Positions 41,202-50,147 of a stretch of 64,000 nucleotides of DNA are shown piece after piece. The DNA comes from Streptosporangium oxazolinicum (lineage in GTDB: Bacteria; Actinomycetota; Actinomycetes; Streptosporangiales; Streptosporangiaceae). Location of the stretch: the NCBI RefSeq assembly GCF_039537505.1, contig NZ_BAABAQ010000014.1, forward strand, positions 241,033 to 305,032, written 5' to 3'. Position 1 is the stretch's first letter, and each line of letters begins with the position of its first letter. Both the position numbers and the translations under genes were made by a program. The notes under the pieces are model-generated. The model worked only from the letters and a program-made list of their open reading frames with translations, ran no database searches and had not been told where the DNA came from.

Positions 41202-41720
41202 ATGAGCGTCTTCTGTGAGTACTACCGGGCTGCGGATCGTGCGGCGGCGACCGTCCAACCGGACCGTTCCCGTGTGATCGACGATCCTGAGTACGGAGTC
41301 GCCGGGTTCGACGCCGTGGAGACCAAATGGGTCGACCCTCAGGTGATCCTGGGCCAGCTCGTGGCGTTCATCGGCGATGTCGACTTCTTCCTCGGCCTGG
41401 TCGATACGGTGCCCCTGTACCCCTCGTATCCCGATCCGGCTCCGCAGACCGACGAGGAGTGGGATGCCCTGCCCGAGGACTCCCCCTACCTGGGTGGGGC
41501 GGTCATCGACGAGTTGCCGGTGAACGCGCGTGACATCCTCGCCGGCGCGGACGACTCATCCCTGCCCGCGGTGGCGGAACGCTGGGCGAGGATCGAGGAG
41601 TTCTCTCCCCACTCCTCGGACGACGGGGAATACCTGCTGTCCCTGGTCAAGGATTTTGTCGGGCTGGCTCGCCGCGCGAAGGAACACGACCAACTGCTCT
41701 ACTGCTGGATGTTCGTCTGA
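41202..41720 (+). CDS. Hypothetical protein, possibly DUF1877-like
   Basis: 172 acidic residues from ATG 41202. It has a short aromatic start (MSVFCEYYRAADRAAA), a Pro/Asp-rich middle (PLYPSYPDPAPQTDEEWDAL) and an end with charged helix plus aromatic tail (LARRAKEHDQLLYCWMFV). The size and ending resemble DUF1877 proteins, but I cannot confirm it. It is followed by a strong bidirectional terminator. Confidence 0.55.
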   Translation: MSVFCEYYRAADRAAATVQPDRSRVIDDPEYGVAGFDAVETKWVDPQVILGQLVAFIGDVDFFLGLVDTVPLYPSYPDPAPQTDEEWDALPEDSPYLGGAVIDELPVNARDILAGADDSSLPAVAERWARIEEFSPHSSDDGEYLLSLVKDFVGLARRAKEHDQLLYCWMFV

Positions 41721-41729
41721 CCGAGGCGG

Positions 41730-41867
41730 TCACCGAAAGAGTCCGGCTCCTAGAACGGAGACCTCTGCCTCTGCGAGAGGGACGACCACGTCCTCACCCT
41801 GAGCACGTCGATACGGCGAGACCACGAAGTCGTTCACAGCGAGAGACCAAAACACAGCCGAGCTCAT
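41730..41867 (-). CDS. Doubtful small ORF
   Basis: A 45-residue frame (starting MSSAVFWSLAVNDFVVSPYR) has moderate codon bias but no clear ribosome site. Its promoter region would be the dispersed repeat at 41.9 kb. It may be a gene fragment. Confidence 0.22.
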   Translation of the reverse strand: MSSAVFWSLAVNDFVVSPYRRAQGEDVVVPLAEAEVSVLGAGLFR

Positions 41868-41884
41868 TTTGTTAAGCCCTCTTG

Positions 41885-42014
41885 GCGGGAAGCGATCTCC
41901 CTGGGCGCGGGAAGCGATCTTCGCAACCCCTCTCGCGTCCCAGGTCAGACCTACTCGTGAACACCCCACAAGGTAAAAGGCCCGATTCCAGATCATGGAA
42001 CCGGGCCTTTTTGC
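41885..42014. repeat. Dispersed intergenic repeat, copy A, with bidirectional terminator
   Basis: GGGAAGCGATCT occurs twice (from 41887 and about 41910), then ACTCGTGAACACCCCA (41953-41968). Next comes the hairpin AAAAGGCCCG...CCGGGCCTTTTT (41975-42012). The hairpin has A- and T-runs on its two sides and serves both the plus-strand gene at 41202 and the minus-strand gene at 42104. Confidence 0.75.
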
Positions 42015-42103
42015 TGCTCAGAAGCTATGAGGTCGCTTCGTTAAGACCTTCGCGGACCGGGATCGGCGAAAAGTCGGCGACCACCGTGCGAGCCCTGTCG
42101 GTG

Positions 42104-42769
42104 TCAGGAGAACAGCCTCCAGTGCCCCTCGGACACGACGTCGACGGTGCCCTCGGTCACTTTGATGGCGGTCTCGTCGTCGATCGCGTACGCCGGCCCC
42201 GGGATTCCGGCCGCCCATCTTTCCGCGTAGGCCATGGTGTTCTCCGGCAGGAGCTCGTGATCCAGGTGCGGGAAGATAGAGAAGTCGACGATGCCCAGTG
42301 TGCTGTCGCCCCCGGCGGGCGGTTTCCAACCGACGAAGTCCGCTCCGATGCGGGGGGTCATCACCATGCTTCCGGCGCTCAGTCCCACCCAGACCGTCTC
42401 GCGCAGCGACGGCAGAAGATCCGTCAGCCCCGACTGCCGCATCCAATGGCACAGGTACAGGGGGTCGCCGCCATTCACCAGCAGGACGTCTGTCTCTCGG
42501 ACCCAGGAGACCCAGCGTTCTTTGTCGATGCTGGGCAGCGCGGTGAGTTCCAGCACTCCCAAAGACTTCCACCCCAGCTCGCACATGGGGGTGGAGGACC
42601 GGCCGCTGATGAAACGCCATGCCCCACCGGGATTGCCCTGGGGGTGCCCGTAGCTGGCGGTGGGGATACAGAGGGCGTTGGAGTCGGCGATCGGTTTGCC
42701 CAGTAAGTCGACCAGCGCGCTGTGGATGCTCGGGTTCTTGACGCCGGCGGAAGTGAGAAGAAGCTTCAC
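42104..42769 (-). CDS. Peptidase E-like (S51) serine peptidase
   Basis: 221 residues from GTG 42769 behind AGGAGG. The glutamine-amidotransferase-like fold is marked by DVLLVNGGDPLYLCHW and the nucleophile elbow WVGLSAGSMVM. The family is the cytosolic alpha-aspartyl dipeptidase or cyanophycinase group. An in-frame upstream extension comes from the adjacent ankyrin relic and is not part of this gene. Confidence 0.82.
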   Translation of the reverse strand: MKLLLTSAGVKNPSIHSALVDLLGKPIADSNALCIPTASYGHPQGNPGGAWRFISGRSSTPMCELGWKSLGVLELTALPSIDKERWVSWVRETDVLLVNGGDPLYLCHWMRQSGLTDLLPSLRETVWVGLSAGSMVMTPRIGADFVGWKPPAGGDSTLGIVDFSIFPHLDHELLPENTMAYAERWAAGIPGPAYAIDDETAIKVTEGTVDVVSEGHWRLFS

Positions 42770-42899
42770 GCTTGCCTCCTGTACGTGGCGGTCATGACGT
42801 TCTCGTCGAGAGTCGGGAGATCGGTATAGGAAGGTTGATGCGGTGTGCGGTCGTGTTGAGCTGTTCACAGAGCTCTGGATCATGGCTGACCCGGCAGTC

Positions 42900-43042
42900 A
42901 CCGCGAGAGCCGCTTCAGGCGAGCCGCGCTCGGCTGCTTGGTGGAGGGGGTGTCCACGGAAGTCTGTTCCCGAATTCGGGTCGGCGCCCGCGTCGAGCTG
43001 GGCATGGAGTAGAGCGAGATGTGTCCAGCCGTTCCAGCCCAT
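42900..43042 (-). pseudogene. Ankyrin-repeat fragment
   Basis: The minus strand encodes HLALLHAQLDAGADPNSGTD followed by HPLHQAAERGSPEAA, two imperfect ankyrin units, after which the frame runs into unrelated sequence toward the peptidase gene. No complete gene is present. Confidence 0.5.
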
Positions 43043-43325
43043 GCCGGACTATCCGGCTCTGTCGGTGACGGCCATGGCGCTCCCGGGGAGGATGTATTAA
43101 TACGAGCGCTGATCATGCCGTACAAGACTGACAAATTCGGGCAGACCGTGGGAAACACAACTTCCCGTAGCCATGGTCGCCTCTGGTCGGGCGGCTGGGC
43201 GGAGTCAGCGAAAAGTCAGCGGACTCGCTGACACAGGAGCGCGGCAGAGGTCAACGACGTCGCTGTCGCGGCACCTGACGGCACCGAACGGCATCCGTTG
43301 ATCGGAAGCGGTACGCCCCACCGGG

Positions 43326-43373
43326 GTTCGCATCGAAATCGAAGGGGGCAGGGGTTCGAATCCCCTCATCTCC
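43326..43373 (+). repeat. Partial tRNA-Ala 3' half (attachment-site-like duplication)
   Basis: The 42 nt of tRNA-Ala from 39574 to 39615 recur here, with a 6-bp internal duplication (ATCGAA) and one T-to-G change. The T arm and acceptor strand end in CATCTCC; no 5' half exists. Such fragments arise when an element integrates into a tRNA 3' end. Confidence 0.7.
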
Positions 43374-43437
43374 CCCCAGGTCGGAGACCGTTTCCGAGAG
43401 ATCGGGAGCGGCCTTCTGCGTTGCCGAGTGGCTATCG
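43374..43437. repeat. Hairpin module shared with the repeats at 53.8 and 57.9 kb
   Basis: The sequence ACCGTTTCCGAGAGATCGGG AGCGGCC (43385-43411, written with a break) and the following TTCTGCGTTGCCGAGTGGC parallel 57874-57930 and 53847-53882. It directly follows the tRNA fragment, as copy 1 of the 105-bp repeat follows the intact tRNA. Confidence 0.55.
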
Positions 43438-43439
43438 GT

Positions 43440-44969
43440 TCAGGTGCGATGATGATCACCATGTCGAAGTTTGAGTTCTCCTGCGCGGAGGGCGAGAGCC
43501 AGACGCAGGGCTACGGTGACGGCGCCGGCGGCGACTGCGACGCACAGGGCGACGAACACGTCCGGCAGCCAGTTCCTCAGCGGGTGCAGGCCCAGTTCGG
43601 CGATGAGCCATGCCGCGGCGATTCCAGGCAGGACACCGAACAGGATCCAGGCCGCGGTCACGGTGGTACGGCGCCGCGGGGTGACGGGGTGGCGGAGCAG
43701 GAGGGCTGAGCGTCCGGCCGCCAGGATCAGCGCCAGGGCCAGGGCCGTGATGCCCCAGATGGTGACGTGGTAGGTGGACGCGGACGTACCGGCGGGCGCG
43801 CGGTCGCCGGCGAGGAGCCGGACGGCTCCAAAGCCGACCTGCAGAATCGCGCCGTCGTGCAGCAGCCCGTGCAGGTTCTGTTGCAGGACCAGGGCAACGT
43901 TGCGTTCGGGCAGCAGGAACAACATCGACGAGTAGCCGAAGGTCGCGCCGGTATGCCAGACGGCGTCGTCGAGCGGCGCGTCCAGGCCGCCGATCCGCCA
44001 GCCCAGCCCGTAGCCGGTGCCGGTCCCCGCGGGGAGCCTGCCCTCTTGGCGCATGAGCTTCACCGATTCGGGGGTCAGGACGGTGCCGCCGTCGGTGGTC
44101 TTTCCCCCGCGGAGGTGGAGTGAGGCGAAGGCGGCCAGGTCGTTGAGGTCACCGCCGAGGTAGCCGTAACCTGCGCCGTGGTCGTCGACGCCGTCCGCGA
44201 CCGCGGCGGGGATGCCCCACAGAAGCTGGTGTCCCGGCGGCAGGTCGCGTTTCCCGGCCGATGCGGCGTCGGCGATGGCGTCGTCCATGCCCGCCGGGTC
44301 GAGGACGGTCCGGCGTAGGTGGTCGGCGAACGGGCGTCCGGTGACCGCCTCGGCCACGGCGGTCAGCACCAGGTAGTTGGCGCTGGTGTAGACGTATACG
44401 GTGCCGGGCGGGCCGAGTGGCTTCAGGTCGTTCAGGGCGCTGAGGCGTTCGGCCGGTCGGGGGCAGCCCGGGCTCAGGCAGTCGGTGACCTTGAAGGTGG
44501 CCGACTCGGGTATGCCGGCGGTCTGGTCGAGCAGGTGCCGGACGGTGACCTTGGACGCGTGCGCCGCGCCGCCGAAGCGGAAGGCGGGCAGGTGCTCGAC
44601 GACCCGGTCGTCGAGGCTGAGCCGTCCGGACTGGACGAGGGTCATCACGCCGGTCGCCGCGACGGGTTTGGCGACCGACCCCCACAGGAACGGGGTGTCG
44701 GCCGTGACCCGCTCTCCGTGCCCGTCGGTGCCCCACGATCGCTGGTGGATCGGGCCGTCGAGACCGACCACGGCGTAGGAGAGCCCCGGGACGCGCGTGG
44801 CCTTCATCCGGTCCTGAATGTAGGAGTCGATCGCGGCGTACCGGTTCGCGCCGGCGGGTGCGTCGGACTCGGCGGAGGCAGAGGCGACAGGGGCGACAGG
44901 GGCGCCGAACAGCATGCAGAACGACAGAACCGCCATGCTCGCGGCGGCATGCCGGAGGAGAACGCGCAC
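43440..44969 (-). CDS. Secreted/membrane serine hydrolase (beta-lactamase class C/D-peptidase family)
   Basis: 509 residues from GTG 44969. A signal peptide covers about 1-32. The beta-lactamase-like domain has the nucleophile motif SVAKP (FLWGSVAKPVAATG) and YTSANY, with HTGATFGYSS near 360 as the third motif. Three or four C-terminal membrane segments (about 405-500) anchor it. I preferred GTG 44969 to an ATG at 45020, because the latter would be inside a strong palindrome. It is divergent from a TetR gene that probably represses it. Confidence 0.85.
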   Translation of the reverse strand: MRVLLRHAAASMAVLSFCMLFGAPVAPVASASAESDAPAGANRYAAIDSYIQDRMKATRVPGLSYAVVGLDGPIHQRSWGTDGHGERVTADTPFLWGSVAKPVAATGVMTLVQSGRLSLDDRVVEHLPAFRFGGAAHASKVTVRHLLDQTAGIPESATFKVTDCLSPGCPRPAERLSALNDLKPLGPPGTVYVYTSANYLVLTAVAEAVTGRPFADHLRRTVLDPAGMDDAIADAASAGKRDLPPGHQLLWGIPAAVADGVDDHGAGYGYLGGDLNDLAAFASLHLRGGKTTDGGTVLTPESVKLMRQEGRLPAGTGTGYGLGWRIGGLDAPLDDAVWHTGATFGYSSMLFLLPERNVALVLQQNLHGLLHDGAILQVGFGAVRLLAGDRAPAGTSASTYHVTIWGITALALALILAAGRSALLLRHPVTPRRRTTVTAAWILFGVLPGIAAAWLIAELGLHPLRNWLPDVFVALCVAVAAGAVTVALRLALALRAGELKLRHGDHHRT

Positions 44970-45003
44970 AGGGAGAGACCTCGTGTTTCGTCGAGACGCC
45001 ACC

Positions 45004-45047
45004 AATAACCGTATGGCCATACGATTATTACCGTATGATGATATGGT
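45004..45047. promoter_or_regulatory. Paired palindromic operators between hydrolase and TetR genes
   Basis: A 26-bp palindrome (45004-45029) has 12 of 13 pairs matching and a perfect core CGTATGGCCATACG. A second inverted repeat, ACCGTAT-gatg-ATATGGT (45030-45047), shares the half-site CCGTAT. Their position in an 84-bp divergent gap suggests binding of the adjacent TetR protein as two dimers. Confidence 0.65.
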
Positions 45048-45053
45048 TATCAA

Positions 45054-45707
45054 GTGCCCAGGACAGCCGACCATGAAGGACGCCGCCGTCAGATCGCCGT
45101 GGCCGTCTGCGAGCTCATCTCCGAAGGCGGGCTCGACGCCGTCACCGTCGCCCGCACCGCCGAGAGTGCCGGGATCTCGGTCGGGTTGGTCCAGCACTAC
45201 TTCCCCACCAAGGACGGGATGCTCCTGCACGCCTTCGAGCACGTCAGCGCACGCATCCGAAGCCGGATCGAGGAGCGGATAAGCGGGGGCGTCGAGCACC
45301 GGCGGCCCATCTCCCGGGTCCTGGCGGGGGCGATGGCCGAGCTCATCCCCATGGACGAGACACGACGCACCGAGTTCCGTGTCTCCAGGGTGTTCGCCGG
45401 TCGTTCCCTGGACGTCCCCGCCCTGGCCGACGTCGACGCCCGAGCAGCCCAGGTGCTGCGAGGTGACATCGCCCAAGCCGTCCACAACGGCAAGGAATGC
45501 GGGGAGGTCGCGGCGGACCTGGACCCATGGCCGGCCGCCGTCCGCCTCGCCGCCGTCACCGAAGGGCTCTCGATGCAGGTCTACCGGGACTTCGCCTACG
45601 TGAACGGCGTGTCCGCGGCCGACGTGGCGGCGTCCATCATAGATTCCGAGCTCGCCGCCGTCTTCACCGGCGAATGCCTCCAGTACACCTCAAAGGATGA
45701 TGCCTGA
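45054..45707 (+). CDS. TetR-family regulator
   Basis: 217 residues from GTG 45054, immediately after the operator palindromes, so translation may be leaderless. The helix-turn-helix region (about 12-58) reads GGLDAVTVARTAESAGISVG then VQHYFPTKDGMLLHAF, standard for TetR. The C-terminal domain (70-217) would bind an inducer. It most likely controls its own promoter and the divergent serine hydrolase. Confidence 0.88.
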   Translation: MPRTADHEGRRRQIAVAVCELISEGGLDAVTVARTAESAGISVGLVQHYFPTKDGMLLHAFEHVSARIRSRIEERISGGVEHRRPISRVLAGAMAELIPMDETRRTEFRVSRVFAGRSLDVPALADVDARAAQVLRGDIAQAVHNGKECGEVAADLDPWPAAVRLAAVTEGLSMQVYRDFAYVNGVSAADVAASIIDSELAAVFTGECLQYTSKDDA

Positions 45708-45719
45708 GGCAGGGCGCGG

Positions 45720-46270
45720 GGAACGGGCGGCCGCGCAGTAGCGCGGTAGCGGTCTCCTCATCCAGGGGAGGTACGAAATGCTGATAGCGGGCCAGCGCGG
45801 GCGGGATGAGGCCGGCTGCGGCGGCTACCACGGCCGATCGATGGGATCACTGAGCAGTTCCACGATCCAGCTGGCGCGAAGCCTGCGGGCAGACAGTGTC
45901 GGCAGGCCGCTGGTCGGTCTGTGACGGGTGCTCCACGTCTTGCATAGGCGGTAGTACGCCGGGGCCGAAACAGATATCGGTCGCCTGCCAGGGCGGCGGC
46001 CTCGGCCAGATGCTGTTCCCACGTGGCTCGCGCGACGATCAACCGGCCCAGGTGCGACGCGTCGACCACGACCGCGCCGGAACCGATGAGGCGGACATGC
46101 TCGCCGCGGATTGCCGCCAGTTCACCCGAGGCCAAGCCGCATCCTGCGGCGAGTCCCATCAATGCCAAGGCGTCACTGCGTGCCTGCCCGGTCAGGTTCT
46201 CCGCCCACGAGCACAACCGGGCCAAGTGTGTCGGACTGTAGGGAGCCGAACGATCAGCAGGCGCTTTCAT
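45720..46270 (-). pseudogene. Decayed site-specific recombinase-like gene
   Basis: The first frame reads YSPTHLARLCSWAENLTGQA, then SDALALMGLAAGCGLASGEL, recalling the N-terminal part of the tyrosine-recombinase catalytic domain. After a frameshift near 45930 the sequence continues LRASWIVELLSDPIDRPW, and another shift leads to LIPPALARYQHFVPPLDEET. The catalytic Tyr is not seen. A fragment of a related gene lies at 56.1 kb. Confidence 0.5.
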
Positions 46271-46567
46271 CAGCGGCGGGACGTGTTCACCGCGCTCGAC
46301 CCAAGCCGGGGGTGCGCGAGTCGATCACACGATCATTGTGATGGAAGCCAGAGACGAAACACGCTCATTTGATGCTTCTGTGGCGTTCGGGGCGAAGGGT
46401 GAGGTCGTCGGGGTCCTTGCGCAGGAGGCGTTGTTCGATCCGGTGGGTGAATCCACTGTGGAAGCGGGTCACCGGAGCAACTCGTCCGGACGTCATACCT
46501 TCCTCTGTTGGTCGGTGTGTTGGAAAGTATCTTTCCCTGTCGACACTGGTCAACGGAGGAACGCGAC

Positions 46568-47449
46568 ATGGACGAACAGCATTGGCTGGCCGAGCGGTTC
46601 GCCGAACATCGCTCGCATCTGCGCGCGGTGGCCTTTCGGATGCTCGGCTCGCTGAGTGAGGCTGACGACGCGCTGCAGGAGGCTTGGCTGCGTGCCAGCC
46701 GCGCCGATGTCAGTCAGGTGCACAACATCGCCGGATGGCTGACCACGGTCGTGGCCCGGGTGTGCCTGAATGTGCTGCGCTCACGCGGTAACCGCCATGA
46801 GGAACCGCTGGACGTCCAGACGGCCGATCCGCTGCTCGGCTCCGCGCTGGCGGGTAACCCCGAACAAGAGGTGGAGACGGCCGACTCGGTGGGGGTGGCA
46901 CTGCTGGTGGTGCTCGACACCCTGAGCCCGGCCGAGCGGCTCGCCTTCGTGTTGCACGATCTGTTCGCCGTGCCGTTCGAGGAGATCGCCCCCATGCTGG
47001 AGCGATCACCGGAGGCGACCCGGCAACTGGCCAGCCGTGCGCGTCGCCGTGTCAAAGGTGCCGCACCCGCGCCGTACGTTGATCTGACCCGTCAGAGGGA
47101 GATCGTCGAGGCTTTCCTGTCGGCCACTCGCGGCCAGGATTTCCGAGCGCTGATCATGCTGCTCCACCCCGAGGCCACGCTCCGAGCGGACAAGGCCGTC
47201 ATGCTGACCGCCGAACCCGTCACGGTGGCCGGAGCCGAGTTCGTCGCCAAGGGCGCGATGGCCGCCATGCGTCGGGCCCAGTTCACCGGACCTGCCCTCC
47301 TCGACGGCGCCGTCGGCCTGGTGATGGCTCCCTACGGTCGCCTGCGGGTGGCACTCACCTTCACGATCGTCGACGACCTCATCACTGTCATCGACGTCAT
47401 CGCGGAACCCGATCATCTCGGCCGACTCAGCCTGGCTGTCCTCGACTGA
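46568..47449 (+). CDS. ECF41-like RNA polymerase sigma factor with SnoaL-like tail
   Basis: 293 residues from ATG 46568. Region 2 (about 5-75) contains FRMLGSLSEADDALQEAWLR. Region 4 (about 115-165) has LSPAERLAFVLHDLFAVPFE and SPEATRQLASRARRRV. The C-terminal third is a SnoaL-like extension characteristic of ECF41 factors, where it regulates sigma activity in place of an anti-sigma factor. The DoxX-like gene 170 bp downstream fits the genes commonly found with ECF41. Confidence 0.87.
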   Translation: MDEQHWLAERFAEHRSHLRAVAFRMLGSLSEADDALQEAWLRASRADVSQVHNIAGWLTTVVARVCLNVLRSRGNRHEEPLDVQTADPLLGSALAGNPEQEVETADSVGVALLVVLDTLSPAERLAFVLHDLFAVPFEEIAPMLERSPEATRQLASRARRRVKGAAPAPYVDLTRQREIVEAFLSATRGQDFRALIMLLHPEATLRADKAVMLTAEPVTVAGAEFVAKGAMAAMRRAQFTGPALLDGAVGLVMAPYGRLRVALTFTIVDDLITVIDVIAEPDHLGRLSLAVLD

Positions 47450-47619
47450 CAGGTGGGGAGACGGATCGCCGCGATCCGTCTTCCCACCGCCTCACCTGTG
47501 ACGCACATCACAGTCGCCGCCGGTCACATCGCCGTGCGGCGGCGGGTCAAGGCAGTGACGGGCGCACCGATCACCGCCGCTGCAGCCCGGCCCAGCGTCA
47601 TCCAGGCAAGGAGCACCTC

Positions 47620-47958
47620 ATGGTTCACATCATCGTCACCGTTCTGGCCGCTGCGTGGGTGGCTTTCTCCGCCTACGCCATACTCACCCACGCCGCGTGG
47701 GTCGTCGGGCCGCTGGAATCGTACGGTGTTCCCGCCTCATGGTGGCCCTGGCTCGGCGCCGCCAAGGCCGCGGGGGCGGCGGGCCTGCTGGTCGGCCTGT
47801 TCGTGCCCGTGATCGGGATCCTGGCCGGGATCGGCCTGGTGGTGTACTTCGTCGGGGCCGTCATCACGGTGCTCCGCGCCCGCTCCTACAAGACTGTCGT
47901 TTACCCGATCCTGTACCTCGTCCCGGTGGTCGCCGCCCTCCTGGTGGGAGCCGCCTGA
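47620..47958 (+). CDS. DoxX-like membrane protein
   Basis: 112 residues with four predicted membrane helices. AAAWVAFSAYAIL at the start, PWLGAAKAAGAAGLLVGLFV in the middle and PILYLVPVVAALLVG at the end match the small DoxX-like family. It is probably a target of the upstream ECF41 sigma factor. Its substrate is unknown. Confidence 0.8.
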   Translation: MVHIIVTVLAAAWVAFSAYAILTHAAWVVGPLESYGVPASWWPWLGAAKAAGAAGLLVGLFVPVIGILAGIGLVVYFVGAVITVLRARSYKTVVYPILYLVPVVAALLVGAA

Positions 47959-48091
47959 GCGCACAGCCAGAGCCCAGGCCGACCGTCCACCCAGAACCAC
48001 TCCGGTTCTCCTCGCCGCGCGGAGAGGACCGGGGTCCGGCTGTCACGACCGTGACCATTTGCCGCGAGCGGCGGGAAGCGACCACGTCCGA

Positions 48092-48190
48092 TCCGGGAAG
48101 CGATCTTCCGGCACCTGCCGTCGACGCTGTTCAGCCGTACTCGTGAACACCCCATCAAGGCCAAAGGCGGCCCTTTGGTCTTCTGAGGGA
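48092..48190. repeat. Dispersed intergenic repeat, copy B
   Basis: GGGAAGCGATCTTCC (from about 48096) is followed by TACTCGTGAACACCCCATCA (48138-48157) and a hairpin CCAAAGG-cggc-CCTTTGG (about 48161-48178). A partial GGGAAGCGA is also at 48073. It lies between the DoxX gene and the glycohydrolase relic. Confidence 0.7.
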
Positions 48191-48217
48191 CCGTCTGTCG
48201 TTCGGGGGCGTCGCTTG

Positions 48218-48661
48218 TCAATGCTGTTCTGTCAGCGCGTGAGCGAGATCAAGCAGATGTGGCAGGCGCAGGGTCCGGCCGCCGCTTCCGGGGAGCGGGA
48301 CATGGAGAGGCTCTGTCCAGCGGGCCGGGATCGTGGTCAGTCCGTAGAAGGCTCCGGCCAGGCCGCCGGTGACCGCGGCGACGGTGTCGGTGTCGCAGCC
48401 CAGGTCGATCGCGGCGCGGATCGCGTCCTCGTAGCTTCGGGTGGTGCGCAGGGCCCATACGGAGGAGCCGAGGCATGGCCAGACAGCGCCGTTGAACTCG
48501 GTGGCCTCCCCGGCGTCCCAGCCACCGCCCCCGCACATCTCCCCTCCGGCACCGGGTGCCGGGAAGCGAGCGGAGAACGCGCCCGCCGGACCGAACTCGA
48601 AAGGGGCGCCCAGCGCGTCGCCCACCGCTGAACCGACGACTGCCCCGGCGACGCGCTCCAT
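48218..48661 (-). pseudogene. ADP-ribosylglycohydrolase with internal deletion
   Basis: The 147-residue frame starts like DraG/ARH enzymes (AGAVVGSAVGDALGAPFEFG) and ends like them (AAIDLGCDTDTVAAVTGGLA). Family members have about 300 residues; the middle, including the first metal-binding DDT motif, is gone. The junction is near GEATEFNGAVWPCL. The fusion stays in frame, but the protein should lack a complete dinuclear metal site. Confidence 0.75.
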
Positions 48662-48890
48662 TGGCTGCGAGGGTGCGCGCCCGAGCGTTCTTCATCTTTG
48701 ACGTGACGACGCCAGGACGTATCGGCCATTGGAGACAGCTGAACGTGCCGACACAGCGTCCGGCCGATTGGCGACCACCGGAATTCCGCCAAAGGTGGAG
48801 TACGAACCCACTCTCAACGCTTTCGGAAATTGAGCAAGACACCCCGTAACCCACGAGCGTCTTGCGGGACGCTCCTGTCGAGAGGCAGCC

Positions 48891-49520
48891 ATGCAGTCAC
48901 GGACCTACCTGCACGATCTTCTGGTCTCGACCCTCTTCACTGAAGGACTCGATGCCGACATGGACCTGTGGGCGCTGGGATTCAGTGCCATCTGGATCAA
49001 AGGCGCAGGTCTCGACGCCCTCGCCCCGGCCTTCTCCCTGGACCTCGCCACCCGTACCCCGTGCTACCTGAGCGAGATCCTCGACCGCAACATCGACGAC
49101 GGCTCCGACTGGGTGGCCGAGGTCAACGGCTGGATCGGTATCGTGCCGGCGCGTTCTGACGACGCGTTCCTGCTGTCCATCACCGAGGGCGGTCGTGAGG
49201 CCCTCAGTCTCGACATGGACATCAACAACAACGACCACTTCAAGTACGCGCGCGATGGACGCATGGTCGTCTCCTTCGAGCCAACCTTGCCAGAGGTGCG
49301 GTTCGGCGACGATCCGTACGCGCTCGACCACCTGATGGACGGACTGCGCTTCCAGATCAATGATGACGGCGTCCTCGACGATCGCGTGGAACAAGACGAG
49401 AGCATCAGCTCCGCCTTGGCACTGATCGGGCGGATCACAGAGACCGACATCGCCACTGACTGGTTCCAGGCGCGGCACTCGCGCATTCGCCCCACTTCAC
49501 AGCCCTCACCGAGGTATTGA
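48891..49520 (+). CDS. Hypothetical protein, DUF6461-like
   Basis: 209 acidic residues from ATG 48891. ALGFSAIWIKGAGLDAL, WVAEVNGWIGIVPARSDDA and GRMVVSFEPTLPEVRFGDDP resemble actinomycete DUF6461 proteins as I remember them. No signal or membrane segment is visible. It stands alone and its role is unknown. Confidence 0.68.
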   Translation: MQSRTYLHDLLVSTLFTEGLDADMDLWALGFSAIWIKGAGLDALAPAFSLDLATRTPCYLSEILDRNIDDGSDWVAEVNGWIGIVPARSDDAFLLSITEGGREALSLDMDINNNDHFKYARDGRMVVSFEPTLPEVRFGDDPYALDHLMDGLRFQINDDGVLDDRVEQDESISSALALIGRITETDIATDWFQARHSRIRPTSQPSPRY

Positions 49521-49565
49521 GCGATACGGTTTTCGACACACCCTGTCATGGCCAGGGCCACCGGA

Positions 49566-50117
49566 TCATCTGCTGATCGGTTCGTAGGCGTCGCCCCATT
49601 CGTTGAGCAGGACGAATCCGGGACGTGTCACCGTCTCCAGGAGACGGGCCAGCACGTCCACCATCGGTGGAAGATTCAGCGTGAGCGACCCGGCCAGTGA
49701 GGTGCGGCACGTGTCAAGATCGATGCTGTTGTCGTCGTACTCCCGCTCCAGCTCCGCGACCACCGAGCACATCGCCTCCAGGCCGCCGGAGGCGCGTACG
49801 AGACAGTCCCTCCAGTACGGGACCCTCGCGATCAGCTGGATCGCGGCGGTCAGATCGCGGCCGATCAGCCCGGCCTGCCCCTCGGAGTCGGCGTACAGCA
49901 CGGGCCGTTCTCCCGCCGCCTCCCCACACAGGAAGAACGTCCCGCCCGCGCCATCACCGGCAACTGCTTCAAGCGCATCTCCGGACGCCAGCCTCACCGC
50001 TTCGGGGTGATCGGTGCGGGAGATGTCGAAGTCGAACGGCCATGCCAGCAGCTCGGCGGCCGCCGGAGTGCGGTGGATGAGGTCGAGAAGGGGGTCCGGA
50101 CGCGACACGAGGAGCAC
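49566..50117 (-). CDS. Conserved hypothetical protein
   Basis: 183 residues, soluble. PLLDLIHRTPAAAELLAWPF opens it, GGTFFLCGEAAGERPVLYAD and GQAGLIGRDLTAAIQLIARV are in the middle, and RPGFVLLNEWGDAYEPISR ends it. The alternation recalls SMI1/KNR4-like immunity-type proteins, but I cannot assign it. A fragment of a homologue lies near 63.7 kb. Confidence 0.65.
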   Translation of the reverse strand: MLLVSRPDPLLDLIHRTPAAAELLAWPFDFDISRTDHPEAVRLASGDALEAVAGDGAGGTFFLCGEAAGERPVLYADSEGQAGLIGRDLTAAIQLIARVPYWRDCLVRASGGLEAMCSVVAELEREYDDNSIDLDTCRTSLAGSLTLNLPPMVDVLARLLETVTRPGFVLLNEWGDAYEPISR

Positions 50118-50147
50118 CGTAACAGCTCCCGGCCCTTCTCAACCGCT

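Noticed and set aside
41885..41980. Peptides with LLVNTP from several repeat copies as a small protein family
   Set aside because: They arise from translating ACTCGTGAACACCCCA in one frame. The frames around them differ between copies and show no common start or stop.
43205..43462. A minus-strand ORF containing MRGFEPLPPSI
   Set aside because: This peptide comes from translating the tRNA-Ala fragment; the same false peptide appears opposite the intact tRNA.
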